A stretch of DNA of 64,000 nt, from contig CAZMNF010000005.1 in the NCBI GenBank assembly GCA_964567595.1, positions 12,775 to 76,774 of the forward strand, given 5' to 3'. Position 1 is the first letter of the stretch, and every line of letters begins with the position of its first letter. Both the position numbers and the translations under genes were made by a program. This DNA is from CAZMNF01 sp964567595. GTDB lineage: Bacteria; Bipolaricaulota; Bipolaricaulia; RBG-16-55-9. Below the pieces are notes generated by a model. It made no database searches. It was given only the letters and a program-made list of their open reading frames with translations, and was not told the origin of the DNA. Below are positions 1 through 7,725 of this stretch, one piece after another.

Positions 1-278
1 GACGCCTCCATCAGCGGACGCCACGTTTGGCGGACGATCAGCCGCCCGTCGATGGGCACCCCCTCGTGGTCGACCTCAACGGTAATGGGCGCGGTCTCAC
101 CGGGGACGAAGGCGCCCTTGAAGCCCACGCTGACCTCGAGCGAGGGCCCCGATTGGGCCAGGATGGACGGGCTTGGAGCGAGACCGATCACGATCCCGAG
201 GAGAACGACGATGAGGCCTTCCGCCGTTCGTCGTTGTCGTCGAGCCCATCGCCATCTCAAGCCGTCGGACACGCTCAT
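1..278 (-). CDS. Exported protein of unknown function, N-terminal fragment
   Basis: Only the first 92 codons are present; the gene runs off the left edge. The ATG at 278 is preceded by GAGGAGGAC at ribosome-binding distance. Basic residues (WRWARRQRR, about residues 9-17) come before a hydrophobic stretch at about 22-38 and a small-residue region ending in LAQS, which fits a signal peptide. The mature part starts with a beta-rich segment (VGFKGAFVPGETAPITVEV) like those in Ig-like extracellular domains. I do not recognise a family. The gene is divergent from rtcA, with 200 bases between them. Confidence 0.65.
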   Translation of the reverse strand, partial: MSVSDGLRWRWARRQRRTAEGLIVVLLGIVIGLAPSPSILAQSGPSLEVSVGFKGAFVPGETAPITVEVDHEGVPIDGRLIVRQTWRPLMEA

Positions 279-438
279 CGGTCCTCCTCGTCCGGATCGA
301 CACGGATGAAAGGTTAGATTAAGGCTCGCTCCGCGAAGCGTCAACCGCTTTCCGGAGCCTCTCGTCCCCTCGCATATCGGCTCTTCCCAACGGCTCAGGC
401 CGAATCGGTTCCCGCGCTGCTCGCCCCTCGGAGATCGA

Positions 439-469
439 TTGACAGGGAGGCCCCTCGACCCCGTATGCT
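439..469 (+). promoter_or_regulatory. Promoter of rtcA, probably leaderless
   Basis: TTGACA at 439-444 and TATGCT at 464-469 are separated by 19 bp. The -10 element ends 9 bases before the rtcA ATG at 479. No ribosome-binding sequence lies between them, so transcription should begin at or within a few bases of the start codon. Confidence 0.5.
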
Positions 470-478
470 GGATGCCCC

Positions 479-1516
479 ATGACCAGCGATATCATCGAGA
501 TCGACGGGTCGAGCGGGGGCGGATCCATTGTCCGGCTGGGCGTCGGCTTGGCCACCGCTTGCGGCCAGCCGATCCGGATCGTCAACGTCCGGGAGGCTCG
601 CAAGAACCCGGGCCTCAAGGCCCAACATCTGGCCGGCGTCCAGGCCGTCGCCGATCTGTGCAACGCCGAACTCAATGGGGCCGAGATCCACTCACGCGAG
701 TTGACGTTCGCCCCCGGATCGACGTGGACATCGAAGGTCAGCGTCAACATTCCGACGGCGGGCTCGGTGGGGCTAGCCTTGCAACCCATCCAGCTCGCCA
801 TGCTGGGTGCTGATCGGGACGTGACTGTGGAGGTGCAAGGGGGTGGGACCATTGCCAAGTGGGCCCCACCGTTGCCCTATCTCGCCCACGTCACGCATCG
901 CGTCCTGGCCGAGTGGGGCCAACCGATCGAAGTGTGGACGGACCGCCACGGCTTCTTTCCCAAGGGCGGAGCTCGTGTCCGGGCCCAACTTTCCCCGCCC
1001 ACGACGGGCGATCCGCTGGAGGTGACCGACCGAGGCCGTCTCAAGCGGATCGAAGGTCGATCGCTGGCGAGCGAGGCACTGCGCGAGCGCGAGGTTGCCG
1101 AGCGCCAAGCGCAAGCCGCCGAAGCCGAACTCCGCGAAGTACTGTCGGAGACGCCCGTCTACGTCGAACCGGGCTACGTCGACACGGCCTCCATCGGGAC
1201 GGGTATCGTGCTCTGGGCGGTCTTCGAGCACACCGTGCTCGGCGCAGACGCGCTGGGCAAGAAGGGCAAACTGGCCGAACAGGTCGGCGGCGAGGCGGCC
1301 CGGCATCTCATCCGGGAGATCGCGTCCGACGCCACCGTCGACGTCCACCTGGCCGATCAGTTGATCCCCTACATGGCCCTCTACGGAGGGACGTTGCGCT
1401 GTCGAACGTGGACGGATCATCTTGAGATCGCTGTCGAGGTGGTCGAGCGGATGACGGGGGCGACGCCGGACACCCCCGTCGAGAACGGACTGCACACGAT
1501 CTCGTTTGGGCGTTGA
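479..1516 (+). CDS. rtcA: RNA 3'-terminal phosphate cyclase
   Basis: This 345-residue protein has the family length and motifs. It is expected to convert RNA 3'-phosphate ends to 2',3'-cyclic phosphates through an adenylylated histidine. A glycine-rich start (DGSSGGGSIVR, about 9-19) and KNPGLKAQHLAGV (about 42-54) match the conserved N-terminal motifs. An Arg/Glu/Ala-rich segment near 200-225 corresponds to the inserted subdomain. His314 in TDHLEIAVEVVER aligns with the catalytic histidine of E. coli RtcA. No RtcB ligase or RtcR regulator gene is adjacent, so this copy stands alone. Translation appears leaderless. It converges on the cupredoxin gene. Confidence 0.95.
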   Translation: MTSDIIEIDGSSGGGSIVRLGVGLATACGQPIRIVNVREARKNPGLKAQHLAGVQAVADLCNAELNGAEIHSRELTFAPGSTWTSKVSVNIPTAGSVGLALQPIQLAMLGADRDVTVEVQGGGTIAKWAPPLPYLAHVTHRVLAEWGQPIEVWTDRHGFFPKGGARVRAQLSPPTTGDPLEVTDRGRLKRIEGRSLASEALREREVAERQAQAAEAELREVLSETPVYVEPGYVDTASIGTGIVLWAVFEHTVLGADALGKKGKLAEQVGGEAARHLIREIASDATVDVHLADQLIPYMALYGGTLRCRTWTDHLEIAVEVVERMTGATPDTPVENGLHTISFGR

Positions 1517-1537
1517 GACGGGCGATCCCGGGGTCGT

Positions 1538-2083
1538 CTAATACGGCCCGCCATCGTCGTCATCGCCGTCATCGGAGGCGGAGTCGGACGGCACGACCTC
1601 GAGGAGGGCGTTCATGCCCCGCTTGAAGTGATCGCCGGAGGTGCCATGGCCCACGTGGCAGCTCAGGTTGAACGTGAGGCTCTGGCCGTCCGCGACCGTG
1701 AGCAGCTCGGGCGTGAGCTCGATCTCCAACGACTCGCCCGGCGCCACCGACCGAACCGTGTCCTTCCCCAATGTACCGTCCTCGAGCGCCTGATCGTTGA
1801 AGAGCGGACTGACCACCTGATGCCCAATGTTGGCGGTGTTCTCGAAGACCAGGGTGGTCGTCTGATTGTTGTTCAACTTGGCCACGACCGTCGGGGTCTC
1901 CGTCGAGTCGGATCGACCCTCCGGCCCTTCGAAATAGAAGCTGCCCAGCTCGATCGTGATCCGGTCGTCCGCGCCTTGGGCCTGGGCTTCGGGGCCCAAC
2001 GAGGGACCCAACACCCAATAGCCGGCTGCGACGGCCGCCAGCGCGACGACAAGTCCTATCCCCGTCCAACGACGGATGTTCAT
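1538..2083 (-). CDS. Exported cupredoxin (blue-copper-like) protein
   Basis: Length is 181 residues. The ATG at 2083 has TTTGGAGG upstream, which favours it over an in-frame start 81 bases earlier. Residues 8-27 form a hydrophobic signal or anchor segment. His88 (NIGHQV), Cys142, His146 and Met157 (SCHVGHGTSG followed by KRGMNA) give the His-Cys-His-Met ligand set of type 1 copper proteins, so a periplasmic electron carrier or copper binder is likely. The C-terminus is an unusual acidic tail of Asp residues (about 168-179). Four 11-bp-spaced repeats related to TTGACC lie just upstream, shared with two other genes in this locus. Confidence 0.85.
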   Translation of the reverse strand: MNIRRWTGIGLVVALAAVAAGYWVLGPSLGPEAQAQGADDRITIELGSFYFEGPEGRSDSTETPTVVAKLNNNQTTTLVFENTANIGHQVVSPLFNDQALEDGTLGKDTVRSVAPGESLEIELTPELLTVADGQSLTFNLSCHVGHGTSGDHFKRGMNALLEVVPSDSASDDGDDDDGGPY

Positions 2084-2118
2084 GGCATCGACCTCCAAAT
2101 TCCTTGCTGCTTGGCCAG

Positions 2119-2175
2119 AATGAACGCGGATCGCGGGGTCAAATCTCAACCAACCGCCGGTCAACCCGAGGTCAA
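2119..2175 (-). promoter_or_regulatory. Tandem TTGACC operator upstream of the cupredoxin gene
   Basis: Read on the minus strand, TTGACC occurs at 2175-2170, 2164-2159 and 2142-2137, that is at offsets 0, 11 and 33. The empty 22 offset holds TTGGTT (2153-2148). This gives four direct half-sites on one helical face, the spacing used by OmpR/PhoB-type winged-helix proteins. The -10 is poor: CGTTCA sits at the expected place and TTCATT two bases further, consistent with dependence on an activator. Confidence 0.6.
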
Positions 2176-2194
2176 CGAAGCGCCCTGCGGGGCC

Positions 2195-2809
2195 CTACTG
2201 GAGATTGTCAATCCACGCCAGAATGGCCCGTGCGCTGCCCTGGGTGGGCTGATCGACTTCCTCGCGGGAGCCGAGTGCGGCGATAAGCATCGCTTGGGCC
2301 TGTCGAACGTGCTGGGCCGCGCTCTCCGGGTCGTCTTCGGCTCCATCGAGGGCCTTTGCCAAGTTCCCGACGGCCCACTGGAGGAAGAGGTCCACGTTTT
2401 CCGCGGCGATCTTATAGTCCGTTCCCTGCGACATGTCGTCGATGATGGCGCGCATCCGCTCGGCATGGACGAGCGCGCCGACGCCATCGCCGACGCCGTC
2501 GTCGGAATCGCCGTAGGATGGGTCGTAGTGCTCGCCGTCTGGGCCCTCGAGAACGTTGAGCGCGCGATGGGCGTTGGTCATCCCGCCTTCGATGTCCTCG
2601 CGTTGAAGGGCATCCCAGGCAAACAGAACGTAGGTCAGTGCCTCCGAGGTCTGGGCAATCGTGTCGTTGGTTTGGGTCTTCAAATTTTGCAGCGTCTCGT
2701 CCGTTGCGCCATCCCATTGCGACACGGACATGGCGCCCAGGCCGCTCAGCGACAGCGCGAGCAAGAGCCCAACAACGATCCCACGATGGGGCCAGCGGCG
2801 TCGTGACAT
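2195..2809 (-). CDS. Exported, mostly helical protein of unknown function
   Basis: Length is 204 residues. The ATG at 2809 has GGAGG at good spacing, which is why I prefer it to an in-frame start 45 bases upstream. Residues 9-27 are a hydrophobic signal or anchor sequence. The rest looks helical, with a central motif (NAHRALNVLEG, then an Asp/Gly-rich loop, then GDGVGALVHAERM) flanked by long amphipathic helices. Similar His/Asn helix plus acidic-loop proteins occur as uncharacterised exported proteins in environmental bacteria, but I cannot name a family. It follows the membrane regulator gene by 41 bases on the same strand, so the two are probably co-transcribed. Confidence 0.7.
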   Translation of the reverse strand: MSRRRWPHRGIVVGLLLALSLSGLGAMSVSQWDGATDETLQNLKTQTNDTIAQTSEALTYVLFAWDALQREDIEGGMTNAHRALNVLEGPDGEHYDPSYGDSDDGVGDGVGALVHAERMRAIIDDMSQGTDYKIAAENVDLFLQWAVGNLAKALDGAEDDPESAAQHVRQAQAMLIAALGSREEVDQPTQGSARAILAWIDNLQ

Positions 2810-2850
2810 GGCAATCTCCGCCTCCTTGTCCAGGTATCGAGTCTCTGCGG

Positions 2851-3852
2851 TCATGGGGCATCTTCTTCGCCGTTGGTTGAGGACGAGCCTTGTAGGGCGA
2901 GCTTGTAGCCGAACCCGCGCACGGTGACGATCAGCTCGGGACGGCCGGCGTCGCGTTCCAACTTCTGACGCAGGAGATAGACGTATTGCTTGACGTCCTT
3001 TGACGTGGGCGCATTCGCGTTCTGCGACGCCCAGACTTCCTCCAGGATCTCGCGGTTGGAGAAGACGCGGCCGGGCTCGGAGGCCAAGAGCCGAACCAAG
3101 TCGTATTCCGTCGGCGTCAACTCCACGACATGGTCGTCAACGTAGACCTCCTTGCCGCGCGGATCGATCTGGAGGGTGCCGAGGCGGATCCAGTCGTTGT
3201 GACTGGCCGTGCTTGCTCCATTCGCTTGGGTCGGCTCGATGGCTCGGCCCGAATCGGACGCGGGGACCGCATCGGCCGCGCGCGGACGGGTCCGAACCAG
3301 ATAGAGCCCAGCGGCCAGGCTGACCGCCAGAACCAACGCGAGCCCGACGCCGATCGTCAACAACGCTTCGGACTGGAGCGCACTGTTCACGCGCTCCAAG
3401 GAAAAGCCGATGCGGACGTAGCTCGGTTCGCTCGACCCGCTCGAGCCGTTCTGCCCGTCGAGCGGCCGAACCAGTTCGAAGTAGGTCAGTCCACGCTGGA
3501 GCGTGCGTTGGCGGCGCTGGCGTTGGCCCGGATTGTCGGTGACCTCGAGGTCGGCATCGAGGACGGACTCCGTGCGATCTTCGGCGATGACGACGCCGTT
3601 CTGAACGACCTGAGCAAAGAGAACGTCGCCACGCACGAACGCCTGGGTCAACGTTTGCAAGCGGGTCTCGTCCGAGGCTTGGCCGACCGACTCGGTGAAG
3701 ATCTGCGCGGACAGCGCCGCTCGTGACTCGAACTGGGCACGGAAGCTTTCATGGAACCGAGAGAGGTGGAGTGCGCCCAACACCGTGGTCAGCACGAGCG
3801 TGAGCCCCACCAACAGTGTCGCCCAGATGGCGGACCGACGCCATCGCTTCAT
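2851..3852 (-). CDS. Membrane-spanning sensor with C-terminal OmpR-type winged-helix DNA-binding domain
   Basis: This 333-residue protein has transmembrane segments at about 7-29 and 163-186. Between them lies a periplasmic sensor region (30-162) with Cache/PAS-like beta segments (VLFAQVVQNGVVIAED; YVRIGFSLERV). A linker (187-220) leads to a winged helix (222-320) with LTPTEYDLVRLL, the recognition helix VKQYVYLLRQKLE and wing VRGFGYKL. There is no kinase, receiver or HAMP domain. The layout is that of a sensor kinase whose catalytic part was replaced by a DNA-binding domain, the reverse of ToxR/CadC, where the winged helix is N-terminal. The ATG at 3852 is chosen because MKRWRR directly precedes the first membrane helix. 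It likely reads periplasmic conditions and acts on nearby promoters. Confidence 0.85.
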   Translation of the reverse strand: MKRWRRSAIWATLLVGLTLVLTTVLGALHLSRFHESFRAQFESRAALSAQIFTESVGQASDETRLQTLTQAFVRGDVLFAQVVQNGVVIAEDRTESVLDADLEVTDNPGQRQRRQRTLQRGLTYFELVRPLDGQNGSSGSSEPSYVRIGFSLERVNSALQSEALLTIGVGLALVLAVSLAAGLYLVRTRPRAADAVPASDSGRAIEPTQANGASTASHNDWIRLGTLQIDPRGKEVYVDDHVVELTPTEYDLVRLLASEPGRVFSNREILEEVWASQNANAPTSKDVKQYVYLLRQKLERDAGRPELIVTVRGFGYKLALQGSSSTNGEEDAP

Positions 3853-3889
3853 GGCCCTTTTCCCCCTCTTGGCTTGCGAAACACCGAAT

Positions 3890-3918
3890 ATGCTACCGGC
3901 TCTTGCAGATCCGGACAA
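3890..3918 (-). promoter_or_regulatory. Promoter of the membrane regulator gene
   Basis: On the minus strand TTGTCC (3918-3913) and TAGCAT (3895-3890) are separated by 17 bp. No TTGACC repeats occur here, so autoregulation through that box is not indicated. Confidence 0.45.
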
Positions 3919-4013
3919 TGGAAAGCTTGGGGAGCGCATCTCGGGGGAAGCGGGACGCGGTCGACGGGCTATGCGGCCGACCGCGTCCCGGGGTCTAAGG
4001 GGTGGTCACCTCG

Positions 4014-4520
4014 TTACTGAGGCGTAATCTGGCCACGGAGCTCGCCGGGTTCGTTCAGCGGCGTGTGAATGTTGAAGTAGAGGTCCCCGGCCATCAGTGC
4101 TTGGACCATGTCCTCCGGGATCTCCCACGTTCCCTGGAGGAACCCGCTCGCGCCTGGACACTCGCCGACGATGGCCGGCTCCGGACCGCCGCAGATGGTC
4201 TGCACCACGGGGCCCGCGGTGCCGGGCGCGCCGTTGTGGAAGTGCGCCGCCACGGCCGCCTCGCTCAAGCCTCGATACGAGAAGGCAAATTGGAGCGTCC
4301 CCTCGTCGGGGTTGTACAAGAGCGTTCCCGAGCCGACTGCCGTCGCGGGCGTCTCGGCCGCGGGCGTGGGCACCTCTTGGGTTGCTGTGATCGTCGTGGA
4401 GAAGACGATGGTGTTGCTGGGCGTTTCGTCCTCCATCTGACCGACGGAGCTCACCGACGCCATTAGAAGGACCCCGAGGCTCAACACCCCGATCGTCTTC
4501 AGCGAACGTGTCACGTTCAT
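4014..4520 (-). CDS. Exported CHRD-domain protein
   Basis: Length is 168 residues. A signal peptide covers about 1-27. The remainder is one CHRD domain, recognisable by the ATQEVPTP start, GSGTLLYNPDEGTLQFAF, the central AHFHNGAPGTAGPVV and the ending YFNIHTPLNEPGELRGQI. CHRD domains were named from chordin; their role in bacterial exported proteins is not established, though they often appear near exported redox or copper proteins. The ATG at 4520 follows a purine-rich AGAGGGGG. Its promoter carries the same 11-bp-period repeats as the cupredoxin and molybdoenzyme genes, which suggests joint control. Confidence 0.88.
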   Translation of the reverse strand: MNVTRSLKTIGVLSLGVLLMASVSSVGQMEDETPSNTIVFSTTITATQEVPTPAAETPATAVGSGTLLYNPDEGTLQFAFSYRGLSEAAVAAHFHNGAPGTAGPVVQTICGGPEPAIVGECPGASGFLQGTWEIPEDMVQALMAGDLYFNIHTPLNEPGELRGQITPQ

Positions 4521-4558
4521 GGAACGACCCCCTCTGTCTTGTAGGTTAAGGCTTGCTC

Positions 4559-4613
4559 AACCTAAGCCGAGCGGGGTCAAGATGGAACCATCAGCGGGTC
4601 AAATCATTGTCAA
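4559..4613 (-). promoter_or_regulatory. Tandem TTGAC operator and -10 element of the CHRD gene
   Basis: On the minus strand, TTGACA (4613-4608), TTGACC (4602-4597), ATGGTT (4591-4586) and TTGACC (4580-4575) lie at offsets 0, 11, 22 and 33. TAGGTT (4564-4559) starts exactly 10 bases after the last repeat and fits TANNNT. The half-site layout is identical to that upstream of the cupredoxin gene. Confidence 0.65.
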
Positions 4614-4644
4614 TTCGCTAGGTCTGCCTGCCCAGAGCGGCCGA

Positions 4645-6261
4645 TTATGCCGACGTGGCGTTGACGCGAACCCGATCGTAGCCCGTCGAGCCATCGGGAT
4701 AGGAGGCGCTGCTGTCGGCCGTCTGCATGCGTCCCTCTCCGTCGATAACGCGCGCTCGCAGGGCGTACGCTCCGGTTTGGGACGGCTCCCAAACCACGGC
4801 CCAGCGGCGCCAACTGTAGGGGGCATCGTCCTGGGCTTCGACTTGGGCCTCTCGCCACGTCTCGCCGTTGTCCGTGCTGACCTCAACGGCCGACACCCCA
4901 TGGACGCCAGCGAAGGCCACCCCGGCGATGAACTGCGGCTCGCCCGCTTTGACCCGCGCATCCAGGTCGGGCGTTTCGATCTTGGCAAAGGGATGGATGT
5001 CGGCCTCGTCGCTCCAGCCGCGGTTCTGCCAGTAGCCTTGATAGTCGGCTTCGGTCGCGACGATCCGGTCGAGGTGCTTGACGTTTTTGACGCCATAGTA
5101 GCCGGGAATGACGACCCGGAGCGGATAACCGTGCTTCGGCGTCAATTCCTTGCCGTTCATCGCCCACGCGAGCATGATCTCCTCATTGTTCATGATGAGC
5201 TCAACCGGAAGGCTGTCGGAATAGCCGTCGGCGGCGTGCAGCTCCAGGTCCTTGGCGCCGTCCTGAATGCCGGCCTGCTCCAAGAGCGTCCGGAACGACG
5301 TGCCGGTCCAGCGAGCATTGCTCATGAGGTCGCGCGTGGCCGGCTTCGTGGCCTTATAGTCGATGCAGACCAGCGTGACGTGTTGGTCAAATTGGGGGAG
5401 CTGTTTGATATCGTCCAAAGACAACTCCAGTGGCGAGTCGACTAGCCCCTCGACCTTGAGCGGCTCCCATGTCGCCACCCCCGTGCGGTACACCTGGATG
5501 TTTTTGGAGACATAGTAGAAGTCCTCCTGCGGCGTCAGCCACGGCGACAGATCGGGGACCGCCTCAAAGTCGATATCGCCGGGCGTTGCCAATTCAGCGG
5601 CCTCGGACGTCCCGCCCGAGGACGCGGCTCGCGAGGCGCTATCCGCCGTGGAGGGCCGCAGGTTGGCGCGCACCCAGGGCCACAGCGCGGCGGCTCCGGC
5701 CACGGTGCCCACGCGCACCAGCATTCGGCGCCGCGTCAACTGGGCTTTGGCTCGGGGCAAGGTTTCGGCGCCTTCGCTCGTCTCGCCAGCGCTTGGGCGG
5801 GTCGAGCCCGCGCTCAACCACCGGCGGAGGCTTGGGGTCAGCCATCCGAAGAGCACCGCTGCCGTCAGACCGCCGGCCAAGGCGTTCGTGACGTTCACGA
5901 CTTGGACGGCCGACACGCTGAGGGCAAAGCCGGCGCTCGTGATCGCCAGGGTCGCCGCCACAACGCTGCCGAGCACCCAGCTGCCGGCGCTGCGCAGCGC
6001 AACGCCGATCAGACCGCCGGCAACGACCTGGGCGAGGATCGCCGCATAAAAGCCGAGAATCTTGGCGTCGAACCCGAGCGTCCCGATCATCTCAGCTTGC
6101 ACGGGACCGGGCACGACAGCGAAGACCCATTGGGCAAACAGATCGGGCCAGAAGAACCAACCGGTCGTCTGATAGGCCGCGTACCCGGCGACGGTCGCCA
6201 TCAGAGCCGCGAGGGCTCCGCTCCAGAGTCCAGCGCTTCGGTCCGGGCTATCGTATTCCAT
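4645..6261 (-). CDS. Membrane-anchored sulfite-oxidase-family molybdopterin oxidoreductase
   Basis: Length is 538 residues from the ATG at 6261. The first 145 residues hold about four transmembrane helices. A fifth hydrophobic stretch near 185-200 follows TRRRMLVR, which resembles a twin-arginine or anchor segment. The molybdopterin domain covers about 235-420, with Cys299 in TLVCIDYK as the expected molybdenum ligand and HGYPLRVVIPGYYGVKNVK as the typical later motif. The C-terminal 110 residues match the Mo-co dimerisation domain (VSTDNGETW). The catalytic part should face the periplasm. The substrate could be sulfite or another oxyanion. The -10 element ends 8 bases before the ATG and there is no ribosome site, so expression seems leaderless. 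Confidence 0.9.
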   Translation of the reverse strand: MEYDSPDRSAGLWSGALAALMATVAGYAAYQTTGWFFWPDLFAQWVFAVVPGPVQAEMIGTLGFDAKILGFYAAILAQVVAGGLIGVALRSAGSWVLGSVVAATLAITSAGFALSVSAVQVVNVTNALAGGLTAAVLFGWLTPSLRRWLSAGSTRPSAGETSEGAETLPRAKAQLTRRRMLVRVGTVAGAAALWPWVRANLRPSTADSASRAASSGGTSEAAELATPGDIDFEAVPDLSPWLTPQEDFYYVSKNIQVYRTGVATWEPLKVEGLVDSPLELSLDDIKQLPQFDQHVTLVCIDYKATKPATRDLMSNARWTGTSFRTLLEQAGIQDGAKDLELHAADGYSDSLPVELIMNNEEIMLAWAMNGKELTPKHGYPLRVVIPGYYGVKNVKHLDRIVATEADYQGYWQNRGWSDEADIHPFAKIETPDLDARVKAGEPQFIAGVAFAGVHGVSAVEVSTDNGETWREAQVEAQDDAPYSWRRWAVVWEPSQTGAYALRARVIDGEGRMQTADSSASYPDGSTGYDRVRVNATSA

Positions 6262-6269
6262 GGCTTCAC

Positions 6270-6324
6270 AGGATAACGACTCGATCGCCAAACGCGAATC
6301 GTTGCCCGGTCAAAGGGAAGTCAA
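6270..6324 (-). promoter_or_regulatory. TTGAC operator and leaderless promoter of the molybdoenzyme gene
   Basis: On the minus strand TTGACT (6324-6319) and TTGACC (6313-6308) are 11 bp apart. The following two positions are degenerate (ACGATT, TTGGCG). TATCCT (6275-6270) starts 10 bases after the fourth position and ends 8 bases before the ATG. The -35 region is weak (TTCGCG), as expected if an activator is needed. Confidence 0.6.
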
Positions 6325-6399
6325 AGTTCCCATCTATCCGGCCAAGTCGCCCAGGCAACAGCCGTTTGACAGCCGAAGCAGCAGGCAAGTGCCAGCGAG

Positions 6400-7170
6400 T
6401 CAGATCTCGTAGTTGCTGAGGATCTTCTTCTCCTCGCCGCGGATGTCGACGCGGATCTCGAAGTGGTCCTTGATGCCCGAGGATTGGAGCTTGCGTTTGA
6501 GCAGGTTGTCGATCTGGAAAATGCCGGCGGAATTGGACATGCGAATTTCAATGCAGACGGGATTGCTCTCGCCTTCGTGGACGATTACCTTTTCGATCGC
6601 CTTCGCGCTGACGGCATGGATCGTTGGCGATCCCTGTCGAAACGGAATCCGAGCGCGACCTTCTTCCATGTCAAGCGCATCGGCGACCTTCAATACGCCC
6701 GCTTCGACCGTCAACGGGTCGATGTCGGTGCGATGGGCATAGATCGCGTGCAGCGTCTCCGAGGTGATGATGGCCTTTTCGCGGCCCTCATAGAGCCCCT
6801 CGATGAGCTCTCGGATGAGCGGCGGCGCCAGGCTGACGGAGAAGTCCTCGTGGTTCTGCCGATGCACGACGTGACCAATGTCATGCAGACAGGAGGCCAA
6901 GACGACCACACATTCGGCGTCTTCCGCGGTCAGCCCATGATCCGCCACGATGCTCGGCGTGATCTCCTGATCCACCAGAATCCGGAACATCTTGAGCGCC
7001 ATGTTGGTGACGACCTTGATGTGGATGGGGCCATGGTCGTTGATGCCCATGCGGTTGATGGCGATGACGTTGGAGCACTGCCAGTACGTGCGCAGCGTGT
7101 CGTGATGTTCGACGCGATCAACAAGCGTCTGCAGTTTCTCGTTATCTTGCGCAGGCACGTTCAACGCCAT
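6400..7170 (-). CDS. HD-domain metal-dependent phosphohydrolase
   Basis: Length is 256 residues. His50 (GPIHIKVV), the His96-Asp97 pair (SCLHDIGH) with His100, and Asp164 (KVADALDM) form an HD metal site. The sequence resembles stand-alone HD proteins common in archaea and some thermophilic bacteria; the substrate is unknown. The C-terminal 70 residues form a beta-rich extra domain (EIRMSNSAGIFQIDNLLKRK). Its ATG overlaps the last 10 bases of nadM, so translation is probably coupled, and a link to nucleotide metabolism is plausible but inferred. Confidence 0.85.
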   Translation of the reverse strand: MALNVPAQDNEKLQTLVDRVEHHDTLRTYWQCSNVIAINRMGINDHGPIHIKVVTNMALKMFRILVDQEITPSIVADHGLTAEDAECVVVLASCLHDIGHVVHRQNHEDFSVSLAPPLIRELIEGLYEGREKAIITSETLHAIYAHRTDIDPLTVEAGVLKVADALDMEEGRARIPFRQGSPTIHAVSAKAIEKVIVHEGESNPVCIEIRMSNSAGIFQIDNLLKRKLQSSGIKDHFEIRVDIRGEEKKILSNYEI

Positions 7171-7718
7171 GCGGGACGATCCTCCTCGGCGGGCTCCTCA
7201 TCGTCGGCCGCGACCTGGTCGTTCTCGTAGATCGTGCGGAGCCGCTCGATCCCCTTGATCTCGTCGATCACGTCGACGACCGGGTCGGGCACGTCCTCGC
7301 GCCACCTCTCGCCTTCGATCATCAGTTGGCGGATCCGCGTTCCCCAGAGATGGCGGCGGTCGATGTGGGGCATCTCGTTGACGGGGATGTCGACTTCCTC
7401 GAAGAGCCGAATGACGAGCGGGTTGTTGGAGTAGACGACGTCGAAATCGGGGGTCAGTCGTTTGATGTGGGGGACGTAGAGCGAGTTCTGCTCGATGTCC
7501 TCGATGGGAAGCACGTAGCGGAAGACGGGATCGTCCCTCAGCATCTGGGTGATCATCAGGATGCGCTCGCCGGCGGTGAACGGATCGCGGATCGTGTGGC
7601 TGTACTGGGCGGAACCGATGGCGATGATCAGCTCGTCCACCTCGGCGGCAATGCGCCGAACCACCGCCTCGTGGCCGTTGTGATACGGCTGGAACCGTCC
7701 CAAGAACAGCGCGCGCAC
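7161..7718 (-). CDS. nadM: Nicotinamide-nucleotide adenylyltransferase, archaeal (NadM) type
   Basis: This enzyme joins NMN and ATP to form NAD. The protein is about 185 residues from a GTG at 7718; this start puts LFLGRFQPYHNGH at residue 4, as in NadM proteins. A TTG five codons upstream would overlap the previous gene. HNGH (13-16) is the nucleotidyltransferase signature, and WGTRIRQLMIEG near residue 140 matches the second ATP-binding motif. The type differs from the NadD usual in bacteria. It lies between a SelW-like gene (8-base gap) and the HD gene (10-base overlap), forming a tight three-gene operon. Confidence 0.9.
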   Translation of the reverse strand: MRALFLGRFQPYHNGHEAVVRRIAAEVDELIIAIGSAQYSHTIRDPFTAGERILMITQMLRDDPVFRYVLPIEDIEQNSLYVPHIKRLTPDFDVVYSNNPLVIRLFEEVDIPVNEMPHIDRRHLWGTRIRQLMIEGERWREDVPDPVVDVIDEIKGIERLRTIYENDQVAADDEEPAEEDRPAWR

Positions 7719-7725
7719 TCGTCCG

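Noticed and set aside
1628..2806. Open frame of 392 codons opposite the cupredoxin and helical protein genes
   Set aside because: It spans the intergenic operator and two genes that have signal peptides and ribosome-binding sites on the other strand.
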